Source of the DNA: Eriocheir sinensis
Taxonomy: Eukaryota; Arthropoda; Malacostraca; Decapoda; Varunidae
Assembly: GCF_024679095.1 (NCBI RefSeq)
Contig: NW_026111821.1
Coordinates: forward strand, 174,744 to 238,743
Direction of reading: 5' to 3'
Length of the DNA stretch: 64,000 nucleotides
Part shown: positions 46,265-58,743 of the stretch, one piece after another
Numbering within the stretch: the first letter of the stretch is position 1
How the letters are laid out: every line of letters starts with the position of its first letter
Translations under genes and position numbers: made by a program
Notes under the pieces: generated by a model
What the model was told of the DNA's origin: nothing
Databases searched by the model: none
Seen by the model: the letters and a program-made list of their open reading frames with translations, nothing else

Positions 46265-47187
46265 CCTGGGGTGCGTCGCTTCACTCATTCGCCGCCTCCA
46301 CTCCGAACTGTCCCCCTGAGCAAGCTCCCACGCAGCCACCGTATCCATCTCAAGTCCCTACAGGCAGGATCAATCGACTTCCCCCAGTCATGAGTTACAT
46401 GGGTGTCCCCTTGGTCTCCTCCACTCAGGGTTGTCTCATAGAGAAACAACTCAGTGTAGAGAATCCACATCCGGAAGGCGTGCCGCGTACCCATATAGGC
46501 GAAGTTGGAGTTCAGGGACTTAACTGGTAACAGGACTCGATTCAATTTGATCACTTAGACATTCCAGCGATACCCAATGATCGTGTGCAGGCACTTGATA
46601 CCTAGGCATCGACACGCTTCTTTAAGTCACAATTCAGTGTCGATGTTTTACAGTAATACAGTAAGACAGGGAGTAGAAGACTTAAAAAGATTCGAATCTC
46701 ATGCATGAAAAAAAAAATAATTGTATTATCCACCAAGCTTCCACACAACTGGACCTTGGCTTTTTCCCTGGAAACCATAAGGCTCAGAGGCTTCGCCTCC
46801 TCATAGAGCACTTCAAGAGGCAACATCAGGACCTCCAGCGATTCCGCGAGAAGTACAGTATCATCAGCAAAATCAAGGTCATTGACCATAATGTCACCAA
46901 CAGATGCTGCGCAACGACTTTGACCAACAATTTTGCTTAATAAAAAGTCCATACAAACATTGAATAATGATGGAGCAAGGATGCACCCCTGCCTCACTCT
47001 TGCGTTGACAAGGAAGAAGCCGGAAACGCCGCCCCCACACTTACATCACTCTCAATCCCATAATAATGGGCAGTCATCAGGTCAATAATTCTTACAGGAG
47101 TCCCAGTTATCCGCAGAATGTCCTAGAGTGCATCACGATGCACTTAATCAAACGCATACTTGAGATCGACATGGGCTGCGAGTTGCC
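46265..47187 (-). mobile_element. LINE-L copy 2: degraded reverse transcriptase fragment
   Basis: A minus-strand relative of the 0.17-1.24 kb element. Sense order: LAAHVDLKYAFD (about 47184-47145), MRQGCILAPSLFNVCMDF (frame 46997-46602), the catalytic DFADDTVLLAESLEVL box, a VSREKAKVQL block and LPVLLYYCKT. A frame at 46554-46285 gives the terminal region (HDWGKSIDPACRDL, SGGGE). The 5' end stops at about 47187, directly beside an inverted repeat arm. The central YLGS region is deleted (VDNTIIFFF in its place). Confidence 0.85.
46602..46997 (-). pseudogene. LINE-L copy 2 RT palm frame
   Basis: A 131-codon minus frame with the RQGC block, the catalytic DFADD box and the following primer-grip region, then a deletion that joins VDNTII to RIFLSLLLPVLLYY. 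Both catalytic aspartates are kept. The frame covers only the middle of RT and cannot give an active enzyme. Confidence 0.85.
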
Positions 47188-47189
47188 CT

Positions 47190-47348
47190 GTTCTATTTTG
47201 TCCTCCCGGGATCCTGAATGCCTTGGGATCACTGGGTCTGCTCGGCTCCGAGAGATGCTTGCATATTCCTTGTCATGGGTGGAGAGGCCTGTATTCCCTT
47301 TGGAATCATTATGCTACATTAAGGCTGCGCAAGGAACAAAGACGTGAC
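47190..47348 (-). repeat. Inverted repeat arm 2 (159 bp)
   Basis: Reverse-complement partner of 44739-44896. It starts three bases after the truncated end of LINE-L copy 2. Confidence 0.9.
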
Positions 47349-48009
47349 ACTCACGTCGGCGTACCACAAGGACGTAAAGCCAACTTTTCTCTCTCTCTAC
47401 CTTCCTATTATTAATCGAGATAGATATCGATTACAATTTGCTTTAGTTTACTTTTTTTTTAGCTGCTTCTCGCCATCCTTTTAATTAACAAACTGATAGA
47501 AGGGTGAGGAAAAACAGGTTTCATTTGATATACTTTTCGTGCTAATGTTTTAAATAACCACACGTTTTGACTGAGTCAGCTTCATTTTTGAGGATATAAA
47601 TTTCGAATAAATGCAGTCAAGAATGTTGAAGTAGATGATAAATAGTAATGGACTCAGAGCTGATCTTTGTATACTGCGTACAAGACCAACACCTTACTTA
47701 TCAACGCCACCACCGCAACTACCAGAGGCACTACTTGCCATCAACACATCCACATAACCCCAATCACTACCACCACCACCACTACCACCATCACCACCAC
47801 CACCACTGCCACCACCACCTTTGCTATCCCCACGGCCACCTGCACCTCCCTCAGGAATACTTCGAATTATTCCTTCTTCGTCACCAAGCTCGGCAACTAT
47901 TACGAACATCCTCATCACCACCAAGATATTGCCACCAACACATCGAGTGCCTCAGCAATATGCAGTTAACACATTTAATAACAGTATTTAAGCTATAAAA
48001 TGTCGTCAG

Positions 48010-48011
<2 letters not shown>
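47349..48011. other. Unassigned stretch with (CAC)n
   Basis: Impure CAC/CCA tract at 47755-47825 produces a His-rich frame. No domain recognised. Confidence 0.55.

Positions 48012-48075
<64 letters not shown>
48012..48075. repeat. (CA)n microsatellite
   Basis: Perfect CA array of about 64 bp. Confidence 0.98.
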
Positions 48076-48077
<2 letters not shown>

Positions 48078-48135
48078 TATATATTCACAGTTCAAAACAT
48101 TGCCCCACATTAAAAGTCGGACAGACAAACTTCCG

Positions 48136-48347
<212 letters not shown>

Positions 48348-48370
48348 TGTGTTTGAGAAAAAAAAAAAAA

Positions 48371-48371
<1 letters not shown>

Positions 48372-48449
<78 letters not shown>
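48372..48449. repeat. (AT)n microsatellite
   Basis: AT array of about 78 bp with one AAATA interruption. Confidence 0.97.
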
Positions 48450-49047
<598 letters not shown>

Positions 49048-49230
49048 ATATACCCTCCCCCCCCCACACACACGGACACACTCAATAATGTCAGGTGTAC
49101 CGGTGTGAGCCTTTACCTGCTCCTCGGTCACCTTTCCATGCACGTGTGACTAATTACCTGAAGTTTGCTCACCGCTCAAACTCACCTGTTGGCCTGTAAA
49201 GTCTGAGGGAGAGAGAGGGAGAGCTGGGAC

Positions 49231-49530
49231 AGGAAGGGAGGGCAAAACGGATGGGTCAGGGAGGAAGAAAGAGAGGATGAAGTGGTGGGATGAAGGAGAG
49301 TGAGAGAAGGAGAGGGGAGGAGGGAGGAAGTAGGAGGAACATAAATAGGAAAGGAGTGAAGATGGTGGAATGACGGAGAGGAAGGGAGGGAATAACGAAC
49401 GGATCAGGGAAGGAAGAGAGAGAGGATGAAGTTGTAGGATGAAGGAGGGTGAGAGAAGGAGAGAGGAGGAGGGAGGAAGTAGGAGGAACATAAATAGGAA
49501 AGGAGTGAAGATGGAGGAATGACGACGGTA
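49231..49530. repeat. Tandem duplication of a ~150-bp purine-rich unit
   Basis: Units at about 49231-49378 and 49379-49530. Shared anchors: GAAGGGAGGG, GAGAGGATGAAG, GGAGGGAGGAAGTAGGAGG and AACATAAATAGGAAAGGAGT, then GAAGATGG. Identity is high, about 90 %. A partial third unit may begin near 49543. Confidence 0.9.
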
Positions 49531-50034
49531 TGATAGGAGCTACGCAGGGAGGAAGAAAGATAAAGAAAGGTGTATGAAAGGAAGGGAAAGAAAAAGAAAA
49601 GGACGGTCAAATGGATAAAAGAGAGGGAAACATAATATGAGACACTACGAAGGGGGAAATAGAGGAAAAGAATGTTTGAGAAAAAGGAGGAAATATAGAT
49701 GAAGGTGGTGAAAAACATGACTGAGGTAGAAAGAAAGAGCGAGTCGAGAGAAGAGGGGAATTATTGGATGAAAAAAGGAGGGAAAGAAAGCGACAGTGAA
49801 GGGAGGGTTGGGAAAGGTAGGAAGACACAGAGGATGGAAAGGAGGAAAAAGGCGAATAAAGGAATGATGGAGGGAGGGATGAATCAGGATAGAAAGGTGG
49901 GCAGGGGGGTCTTTAGGAAATTAATTAATTGTTGAACAGGTAGGAATAATGGGCAGCCCTCTTAAAGTTTACCTTACGCTGGGGCTTAGAATGAAGAGCA
50001 CACTAAACTATGGACAGACGATCGATCCACGTTA
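49531..50034. other. Unassigned purine-rich stretch
   Basis: GGAA/GAAA-rich, no coding homology. Confidence 0.5.
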
Positions 50035-50061
50035 GAGAGAGAGAGAGAGTGTGTGTGTGTG

Positions 50062-50104
<43 letters not shown>
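50035..50104. repeat. Compound (GA)n(GT)n
   Basis: Short GA run (50035-50048), then GT to 50104 with one GCGT change. Confidence 0.97.
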
Positions 50105-50107
<3 letters not shown>

Positions 50108-50212
50108 GTAGTCGGAAAAGCTACCGAAAGAAAAATTTGGCCTGGAAGTAACAAGACTGTCTAACACTTTTTCGCTTCTTCGATATTCCAGTCCTTGATA
50201 AAACCAACCTCT

Positions 50213-50252
50213 TCCTCCTCCTCCTCCTCCTCCTCCTCCTCCTCCTCCTCCT

Positions 50253-50283
<31 letters not shown>

Positions 50284-50287
50284 TTCC
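50213..50287. repeat. (TCC)n microsatellite
   Basis: TCC array with a few TTCC changes, just left of the direct repeat that brackets CR1-A. Confidence 0.97.
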
Positions 50288-50415
50288 ATGGTTCGTCCGC
50301 CTCCCAAGACCCACTAACTCCTGAAAGAAACATTGGCGACATCGGCAGGACGCAGGACGCATTATGGTTTTCCCTCAGTCTGCCTCCGAGCTCCTCCCTC
50401 TTCTCCTCCTCCTCC
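50278..50415 (+). repeat. Long direct repeat flanking CR1-A, left copy
   Basis: TCCTCTTCCATGGTTCG, CGCCTCCCAAGACCC, CTAACTCCTGAAAGAAAC and GGCAGGACGCAGGACGC, then CTGCCTCCGAGCTCCTCC. The same block recurs at 54128-54264 with about five mismatches in 137 bases. Confidence 0.93.
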
Positions 50416-50516
50416 TCCTCCTCCTCCTCCTCCTCCACCTCCTCCTCCGCCTCCTCCTCCTCCTCCTCCTCCTCCTCCTCCTCCTCCCCGTCCTCCTCCT
50501 CCTCCTTCTCCTCCTT
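50401..50516. repeat. (TCC)n array read in frame as poly-Ser upstream of the CR1-A esterase
   Basis: About 116 bp of TCC with single ACC, GCC, CCG and TTC variants. In the frame of the downstream esterase the codons are TCC (Ser) with rare Thr, Ala, Pro and Phe. The frame runs without a stop into the esterase domain. Confidence 0.9.
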
Positions 50517-50619
50517 AGCTTGCAGACGAAGACGCAAGACCATCCTCCCAGCAATCTCCTGTGAAGACGGATCACACTTCCCCGGATCAAGGGCCAACAC
50601 CAAGGTTAACATAAAACTG

Positions 50620-51150
50620 GTGGGTGACAGCATTATTAGAGAACAATTGACTGAGTTCTGTGGACGAAGTATCAAGAACAGGAGACGCTACTGTATTCCT
50701 GGTTCAAAACTACAAGATATAGAAGAAGCGGCAGACCTCGTCTCAGACCACACAGAACAGGACACACTCTTTCTTTTGCACGCTGGCACGAACAACGTTC
50801 AAACAATGCGCACGGAGGAAATTTTAGCTGACTACCGACGAGTAATCCGCCGCTACAAGGAAAAGTCACGCCACATCATTGTCTCCGGGATTCTTCCGAG
50901 AATCAACGCCTTCACAGGCTTCCACAGAAAGGCGTCAAACATCAACAACAGATTGAAGCACCTCTGTCAGGACGAGGAAGTTTCGTTCGCATGTTTGTCG
51001 GATCATTTCTATGATATACCCGACCTCTTCCGTCCTGACGGTCTTCACCTCAATGCGCTTGGCTCAGCACGGCTTGGTAGGTTGCTGAACGAGGAGGTAC
51101 TTTTGTACTCAAAAAACTCCGAGCGCGGGAGGGGCACCAAAGTATCGTAA
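50620..51150 (+). CDS. CR1-A ORF1: SGNH/GDSL esterase-domain protein
   Basis: The frame encodes an SGNH hydrolase fold. KLVGDSIIRE at its start carries the nucleophile Ser of the GDS block (GGT GAC AGC at 50623-50631). LHAGTNN (50779-50796) is the block with the oxyanion Asn. RPDGLHLNALG carries the catalytic Asp (51037-51039) and His (51046-51048). All triad positions are present. Esterase domains of this type are known in ORF1 of CR1/L2 LINEs, where they may act on lipid or serve RNP assembly. No ATG precedes the GDS block in frame. The frame is open leftward to 50152, through the poly-Ser tract and the direct repeat, so the true start is unknown. The stop is TAA at 51148-51150. Confidence 0.85.
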   Translation: MGDSIIREQLTEFCGRSIKNRRRYCIPGSKLQDIEEAADLVSDHTEQDTLFLLHAGTNNVQTMRTEEILADYRRVIRRYKEKSRHIIVSGILPRINAFTGFHRKASNINNRLKHLCQDEEVSFACLSDHFYDIPDLFRPDGLHLNALGSARLGRLLNEEVLLYSKNSERGRGTKVS

Positions 51151-51224
51151 ACAACCAACCAGTAGAGACCGCCCATCATACACCAACGCCCCCAACAGAA
51201 AACACACGGAGACACCGGACTACT

Positions 51225-52157
51225 GTGCCACGAAGCACTGAAGGCAAGAAGGACATTTTTGTCCTATACACCAACGCGCGGAGCTTAATACCCAAAAGGG
51301 ATGAGTTACTTGCCTACGTTGACATAGAAACTCCGGACGTGATTGCCATCACCGAAACGTGGGCCACCTCTGACCACCTAATGACCGAATTCTCAATTCC
51401 GGGATACGAGAGCTTCTACAAAAACAGACTTCACAAGAAAGGAGGAGGTGTTATATGTTACGTCAAGAACAAATACCCGGCCGTGAAAATATCCAAAGAG
51501 GACTCAGAGAAATATGACTCTGTATATGTCGAACTGGAGACTAACAAGCACAACAAAATAACGATTGGAACCGTTTACAGACCTCCAAAGCAACAAGCAG
51601 CGGACGACGAAGCGCTGTACGATGAAATTCACACCATAACACAAAACAAACAGTCAGTCATTATCGGGGACTTTAACTGCTCCAACACTGACTGGACCTC
51701 GATGATTGGAAATCGGGAGGGTAACAGATTGCTCGAAATGTTAGAGGACACTTTTCTAACTCAGATTGTTACCCAACCGACAAGAGAAAATAGCTTATTA
51801 GACCTAGTACTCGTGAGTGATTCAGATCTCACGCGTGAATATCAGGTCGGCGAAAAACTAAGTGGTTGCGACCATCACCTAATTCGCCTAAAGATCAGAA
51901 CAGACCATGAACTCACCAAAAACACGTCCAGGATTCCAAACTACAAAAGAGCCAATTTTAATCTCGCTCGTGAGCTGCTAACCCAGACAACATGGGAGCC
52001 CATGCCCCTCCCTCCTGTGGACGGCGCGTGGAACGGTTTCAAGAACAAACTCCTAGAGGTAGAGAGAACAACTGTTCCCATGATGACTAGGAGAACAAAT
52101 AATGCCACAAGCCTTAAAGAAGAGAAAATACAACTTGCTAAAGGACAACAGCACTGA
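51225..52157 (+). pseudogene. CR1-A ORF2 part 1: AP-endonuclease
   Basis: A 310-codon frame with all endonuclease boxes: LYTNARSL (Asn), IAITETW (Glu), GTVYRPP (Tyr), IIGDFNCSNTDW (Asp, Asn), LLDLVLVSD (Asp) and GCDHHLI (Asp-His pair). The domain nicks target DNA and primes reverse transcription. The frame is also open upstream of 51225, past the ORF1 stop, so ORF1 and ORF2 may overlap. The only ATG-like start is non-canonical. Near 52110-52125 (ATSLKE versus ALKKRK) the frame shifts by one base into the RT frame, so ORF2 is broken there. Confidence 0.9.
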
Positions 52158-53988
52158 CGAGGCTCGCGAACAGTACCATCAAAGCCTCAGAGCTTGCAGA
52201 ACTCTCATACGCCAGCGCAAACGCGACAATGAAAAGCAGATTGCGCGCGAAGCCAAGTCCAACCCGAAAAAGTTCTTCACGTATATAAGAACCAAAAAGA
52301 AGACAAAAAGCAATATCGGTCTCCTAAAAGATGAAAGTGACGTACTAGCACAGGACAGCAGACAAATGGTCGAAATCCTAAACAGAAACTTCGCGTCTGT
52401 GTTCACGGTCGAGAACACCCAGTCCCTACCCGAGAGCCCTACCCCACCGATGGGAATTACTCCCCTAGAAATTGGCACAATCGACGAACGGGATGTGAAA
52501 AAGTATCTAGACAAACTCGAGACAAACAAGTCCACCGGACCCGACGACTTGTCACCCAGGCTGCTCAAGGAACTCAAGCAGCAAATTCTCAAGCCACTCA
52601 CCGCCATCTACAATCTGTCACTACAACAAAACAAAGTTCCGAAACACTGAAAACAAGCGAACGTAACACCGATCTTCAAAAAGGGAGACAAAAGTGTACC
52701 CCTAAACCACAGACCAATCAGTTTGCCCTCAGTGGCCGGAAAAATCCTCGAGAAGATCATCAGAGACAAACTCGTTAGGTTCCTTGAAGACAACAACATC
52801 ATTTCCGATGCTCAGCGCGGTTTCAGGAATAAGCGCTCATGCTTAATCAATTTACTGGACTTCTTCCAAGGTATCTATGAAAACTGGGATAATCATATCC
52901 CGAGTGATGTTATATATCTAGACTTTCAGAAAGCCTTTAACAAAGTGCCACATGAAAGACTCCTCAAGAAACTCAAGTCGGCGGGGTTAGGCGACAACCT
53001 GACAGCGTGGATCAAAGACTGGCTCACTGGAAGAAAACAACGAGTTGTACTCAACGGACAGGCCTCCGAGTGGCTCACGGTTACAAGTGGAGTGCCACAG
53101 GGGTCAGTGCTGGGACCCATACTTTTCATCATATATATCAACGACCTAGAACTTGGATTAAAATCCAATCTTTCAAAATTTGCCGACGACACAAAGGTGG
53201 GTGGGAAGGCCCTCACGACGGTAGACTGCGAATTTATCCAGAGAGACCTGGACCTGATCACTCGGTGGTCGGAAAAATGGCAGATGTCCTTCAACACTAC
53301 CAAATGTAAAGTAATGCATATCGGATCCAGAAACAGCAATCACACATACCACATGGGTGGCGAACCACTACATATAGTGCAAGAGGAAAGAGACCTCGGG
53401 GTCACCATCAGCAGTGACTTGAAACAAACAAAACAATGCAAGTCCGCCTGTAAGAAAGCCAATACAATGCTTGGGTTCATATCGAGGAACTTCGAATACA
53501 AGACGCCGGGAGTTATGTTATCCCTGTATAATTCGCTGGTAAGGCCCCACCTGGAATACGCCGTGCAATTCTGGTCTCCAAATTACAGGAAAGACATAGA
53601 ATTACTTAAGAGAGTGCAGCGCCGCGACACGAAGATGATACCATCACTGAGGACGAAGCCCTATGAAGAGCGACTCGAGCGACTCAGCCTTTTCACGTTG
53701 GAAAAGAGACGACTGCGGGGAGACATGATACAAGTCTTTAAGTACCTGAACAAGCTCAGCAACGTTGATCACTCCAAACTCTTCACGCTACAAACTAACC
53801 TGAGAACAAGAAACAACGGAAAAACAATTCAGGCAAAGCGATGCAATACCGACATCGGCAGGAGTTATTTCTCGAATAGAGTTGTTCGCCACTGGAACAG
53901 CCTTCCTGCAGGAGTGGTTAGCGCAGAGAGCATCAACTCATTCAAGAAACGCATTGATCGCCACTTTGCAGCAACGGGAGTGAACTGA
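52102..53988 (+). pseudogene. CR1-A ORF2 part 2: reverse transcriptase
   Basis: The linker (NSTDEAREQYHQSLRACRTL) leads into RT: FFTYIRTKKKTKSNIG, NFASVFTVEN, STGPDDLSPRLLKEL, then a TGA (52648-52650) where relatives have Trp. Further blocks are ANVTPIFKKGDKS, RPISLPSVAGKILEKIIRD, RGFRNKRSCL, YLDFQKAFNKVPH (first catalytic Asp), SGVPQGSVLGP and the catalytic FADD box (53179-53190). LVRPHLEYAVQFWSP and a terminal RHWNSLPAGVV with FKKRIDRHF follow. The stop is TGA at 53986-53988. Length and motif set match a full CR1 RT. Except for the single nonsense codon, the enzyme looks complete. Confidence 0.93.
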
Positions 53989-54127
53989 ACGAATCCAAAA
54001 GTAGGTGCACAAGTGCTTTAATCCTTCCCTGCAAGCCACTCCTATGGCAAACGGATTGATTAAATCACTGAACGCAGGCAGCCTAGTCATGAGCCAACAG
54101 GCTTTCTGCTGCCTGCTAGTCCATGTT
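53989..54127 (+). other. CR1-A 3'UTR
   Basis: Short tail after the ORF2 stop, with CAGGCAGCCTAGTCATGAGC and CTGCTGCCTGCTAGTCCATG, a potential stem (CAGGCAGC with GCTGCCTG). It ends where the right copy of the direct repeat begins. No poly(A) or ATT tail is evident. Confidence 0.6.
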
Positions 54128-54264
54128 TCCTCTTCCATGGTTCGTTCGCCTCCCAAGACCCGCTAACTCCTGAAAGAAACATTGGCGACATCGGCAGGAC
54201 GCAGGACGCATTATGGTTTTCTTTCAGTCTGCCTCCGAGCTCCTCCCTCTCCTCCTCCTCCTAT
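54128..54264 (+). repeat. Long direct repeat flanking CR1-A, right copy
   Basis: Matches 50278-50415 with about five mismatches. It is followed by a short CTCC tract, then ordinary T/C-rich DNA. Confidence 0.93.
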
Positions 54265-54706
54265 TCCTCCTCATAGCCATTTTCCCTCTCCTCTTCCATT
54301 CAGATTCTCTTCTCATTAATTTCATCATTTGTACCCTCTTTTATCTACAAAGAAATTCCTTACATATTTCAAATACCTTACTTTTTTTTAGGTGTAAATC
54401 TGTAGCTACTCTCCTTTAATTTCTTGATTGCTTTGACACGACTCTACCATTTTAGTTATTCTGTTATCTACATTATCCACTTCTGTTTTTTTTTATCCTC
54501 TTCATTGCTTATTAATGCCTTCTACTAAGCGTGGAAAATTCACACACATCATCGCAGTCCTCATCCTTTTCGTCCTCGTTCGCCTCTTTCCCTTTTCCTT
54601 CTTTATCTAATCCATCATGGTTGTCCTTCCTTATGTACTGTTCTTTTTTTACTTTCTTCCCATGCTTCTGATTAAAACCATTAGCATTTCTTTCATCATG
54701 ACGACG

Positions 54707-54708
<2 letters not shown>
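54265..54708. other. Unassigned T/C-rich stretch
   Basis: No feature recognised. Confidence 0.5.

Positions 54709-54765
<57 letters not shown>
54709..54765. repeat. (CA)n microsatellite
   Basis: Perfect CA array of about 57 bp, abutting the truncated 5' end of LINE-K copy 2. Confidence 0.98.
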
Positions 54766-55447
<682 letters not shown>

Positions 55448-55631
55448 CACTAACTCTAACACAAACGCACGCACACGGTCATCCCATCTCTGCATCCCCT
55501 GAGATCAGGTTCCCCGAGTACATACAATCTCTTTCCGCAAGTGTTTCCCTCGCCCTCGCCGCCCCGAGAAAACGAGGCGGACGAGTATCTGCAATTTCGT
55601 TTATCTCGCCACAGGAACAAGAGGGGAAGAG

Positions 55632-56032
55632 GGAACGAAAAGAAGTGAACTCTAAGTAAATAGGTGGGAAAATATTATACAGGGGATGAAAAGAAGTGAA
55701 GTAAGTAAATAAGGAAAATAAATGTAATACAGGGACGAAAAGACATGAACAGTGAGTAAATAAGGAAAAAATGTAATACAGGGGATGAAAAAATAACTTA
55801 TTATAAATATGGGGAAAAATATATTACGAGGGACGAAAAGAAATGAACAGAAAGTAAATAAGGGAAAACGATATGATGCAGGGGACGAAAAAAATGAACA
55901 GTGAGTAAACAGGAAATAAAATGTAATACAGGGGATGAAAAACAATAACTTAGTAAATATGGGGAAAAATATATTACAAGGGACGAAAAGAAATGAACCG
56001 TAAGTAAATAGGGGAAACAAAATGTAATACTA
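55632..56032. repeat. Minisatellite, ~50-bp unit, higher-order pattern
   Basis: About eight units built on GGGACGAAAAGAAATGAAC, then AGTAAATAAGG, then AATGTAATACAG. A variant unit (GGATGAAAA with ATAACTTA, then ATATGGGGAAAAATATATTA) appears at about 55782 and again at about 55935, two to three units apart. This suggests a higher-order repeat of three units (about 150 bp). Confidence 0.88.
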
Positions 56033-56424
56033 TTTATTTTCATTTTATCTCTCGTTGCAAAAGGCGAAATAGCAGTTAGATCAAAGAATATGATCACAAA
56101 TTCAGAACAAAAAAGAGATTAATGAAACTTTGCTAAACCTAATACAATCCAAACCACTCTAACGTGACTTAATTTTTCATGGTTTTCCTCGCTATCAAAA
56201 TGTAAAGACATAAAAAAAGAAAAAGGGCGTGAACATCATTAAAAGGAAACAAACGATAGCAAACACAGAAAACTGAATACAAATACGAAAATATTCTCTT
56301 TTTACAATAGAGGAGAAAGTTCACGAGCAACATACAAAAATACAGGAAAAGAACGCTATGTCGCTGCTCCCCCAAAGCGAAAAAGATTAGAGAGTGAGTC
56401 CAGATGTGCTCCAGTTTAGAATAC
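56033..56424. other. Unassigned A-rich stretch
   Basis: No feature recognised. Confidence 0.5.
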
Positions 56425-56512
56425 AATCTTTTATTTTTACTGTGGAAAGCTCAAGGGCAATAAAGAAAGAGCAAACAAAAAAGCCCGCTTCTAGTGAAAA
56501 AAAAAAGACATA
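56425..56512 (-). mobile_element. LINE-J 3' tail, solo fragment (diverged)
   Basis: On the minus strand: AGAAGCGGGCTTTTTTG, then TTGCCCTTGAGCTTTCCACA and an A-containing end. This parallels AGTAGCGGGCTTTTTTT and TGCCCTTGAGCTGCCTCC of the LINE-J 3'UTR. Divergence is greater than in the 25.0 kb tail. Confidence 0.6.
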
Positions 56513-56595
56513 CCAGGTAGAATTAGGTGAGACAAGACAAAACATACATGTTCCGTGATAGAATGAAAATAAGTCTTAACCAGATGGTAAATTCT

Positions 56596-57998
<1,403 letters not shown>

Positions 57999-58003
57999 AT
58001 TAC

Positions 58004-58066
<63 letters not shown>

Positions 58067-58072
58067 CATTAC

Positions 58073-58165
<93 letters not shown>

Positions 58166-58166
58166 C
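57999..58166. repeat. (ATT)n microsatellite
   Basis: ATT array of about 168 bp with CATTAC interruption near 58066. No LINE tail is recognisable next to it. Confidence 0.97.
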
Positions 58167-58295
58167 GCTATTAATATAGTTATCATTATTGTAAATATTA
58201 TTATTAACATCTCTTTTTCGTAGCATTACCGAGTTTCCATATCTCAACGAATTCATTAACTCATCTATATTTTAACATTAAGGTAACTCAGGATT

Positions 58296-58578
58296 TTTAT
58301 TTTTTATTTTTTTAATTTTTTACGTTGTTGCCTATTGTGCCGGTAGGCATCTTCCCGGTGGGGCCTGATGGTCGGCCCAAGGCTTCTTCCAGGTGGGGTC
58401 TGATGGCTTCCTCTAGAGTCCGGGTTGATGGGTGGTCTTCAGGACAGCATGTGGGTAGTTTTAAGCCACTCGGCGGTGACCGAAAAATCCGAGTGGTAGC
58501 GTGAGGATTCGAACCCGCGTCGTCCATCACGCGGCGAATGTGGGTCCAGTACGCTATCACTTCGGCCACCGCCTACCC
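58296..58578 (-). mobile_element. SINE-A copy 5, internally deleted
   Basis: On the minus strand: GGGTAGGCGGTGGC, box A-like GGCCGAAGTGAT, box B GGGTTCGAATCC, the CACCGCCGAGTGGC body and CCCGGACTCTAGAGGAAGCC. The sequence then jumps directly to the ATCAG-CCC-ACC 3' block. The GAGCTCCGGGGG-to-ATGGCGCCACTATAAACA segment (about 90 bp) is deleted. It ends in an A/T-rich tail (58296-58320). Confidence 0.92.
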
Positions 58579-58743
58579 AATACGAGATAATGTTGCTTTT
58601 TTCGCATCCCCTTTAAAGCAATATTGCCAATTGTATCATAATTGTTTTCCTACCTATTTCAGTTTACTTAATAACATTCACTTCAGCCTTTCAAAACAAA
58701 ATGTGACAAAATAATGTTCCTTCTACCACCATCACAACACATC

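Larger units (their letters stand above)
50278..54127 (+). mobile_element. CR1-A: nearly intact CR1-type LINE
   Basis: A plus-strand non-LTR retrotransposon with an ORF1 SGNH-esterase (to 51150), AP-endonuclease (51225-52110), RT (52102-53988) and a short 3'UTR (53989 to about 54127). The ES domain in ORF1, the FADD-type RT and the WNSLP C-terminus place it in the CR1 group. Only one frameshift (about 52110-52125) and one in-frame TGA (52648-52650) disturb ORF2, so it is a fairly young insertion, or one with sequencing errors. It is bracketed by a 137-bp direct repeat. The exact 5' border is unclear because of the TCC tract and repeat. Confidence 0.9.

Noticed and set aside
47648..47998. His-rich protein
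   Set aside because: The His codons come from a CAC/CCA tract. There is no domain outside it.
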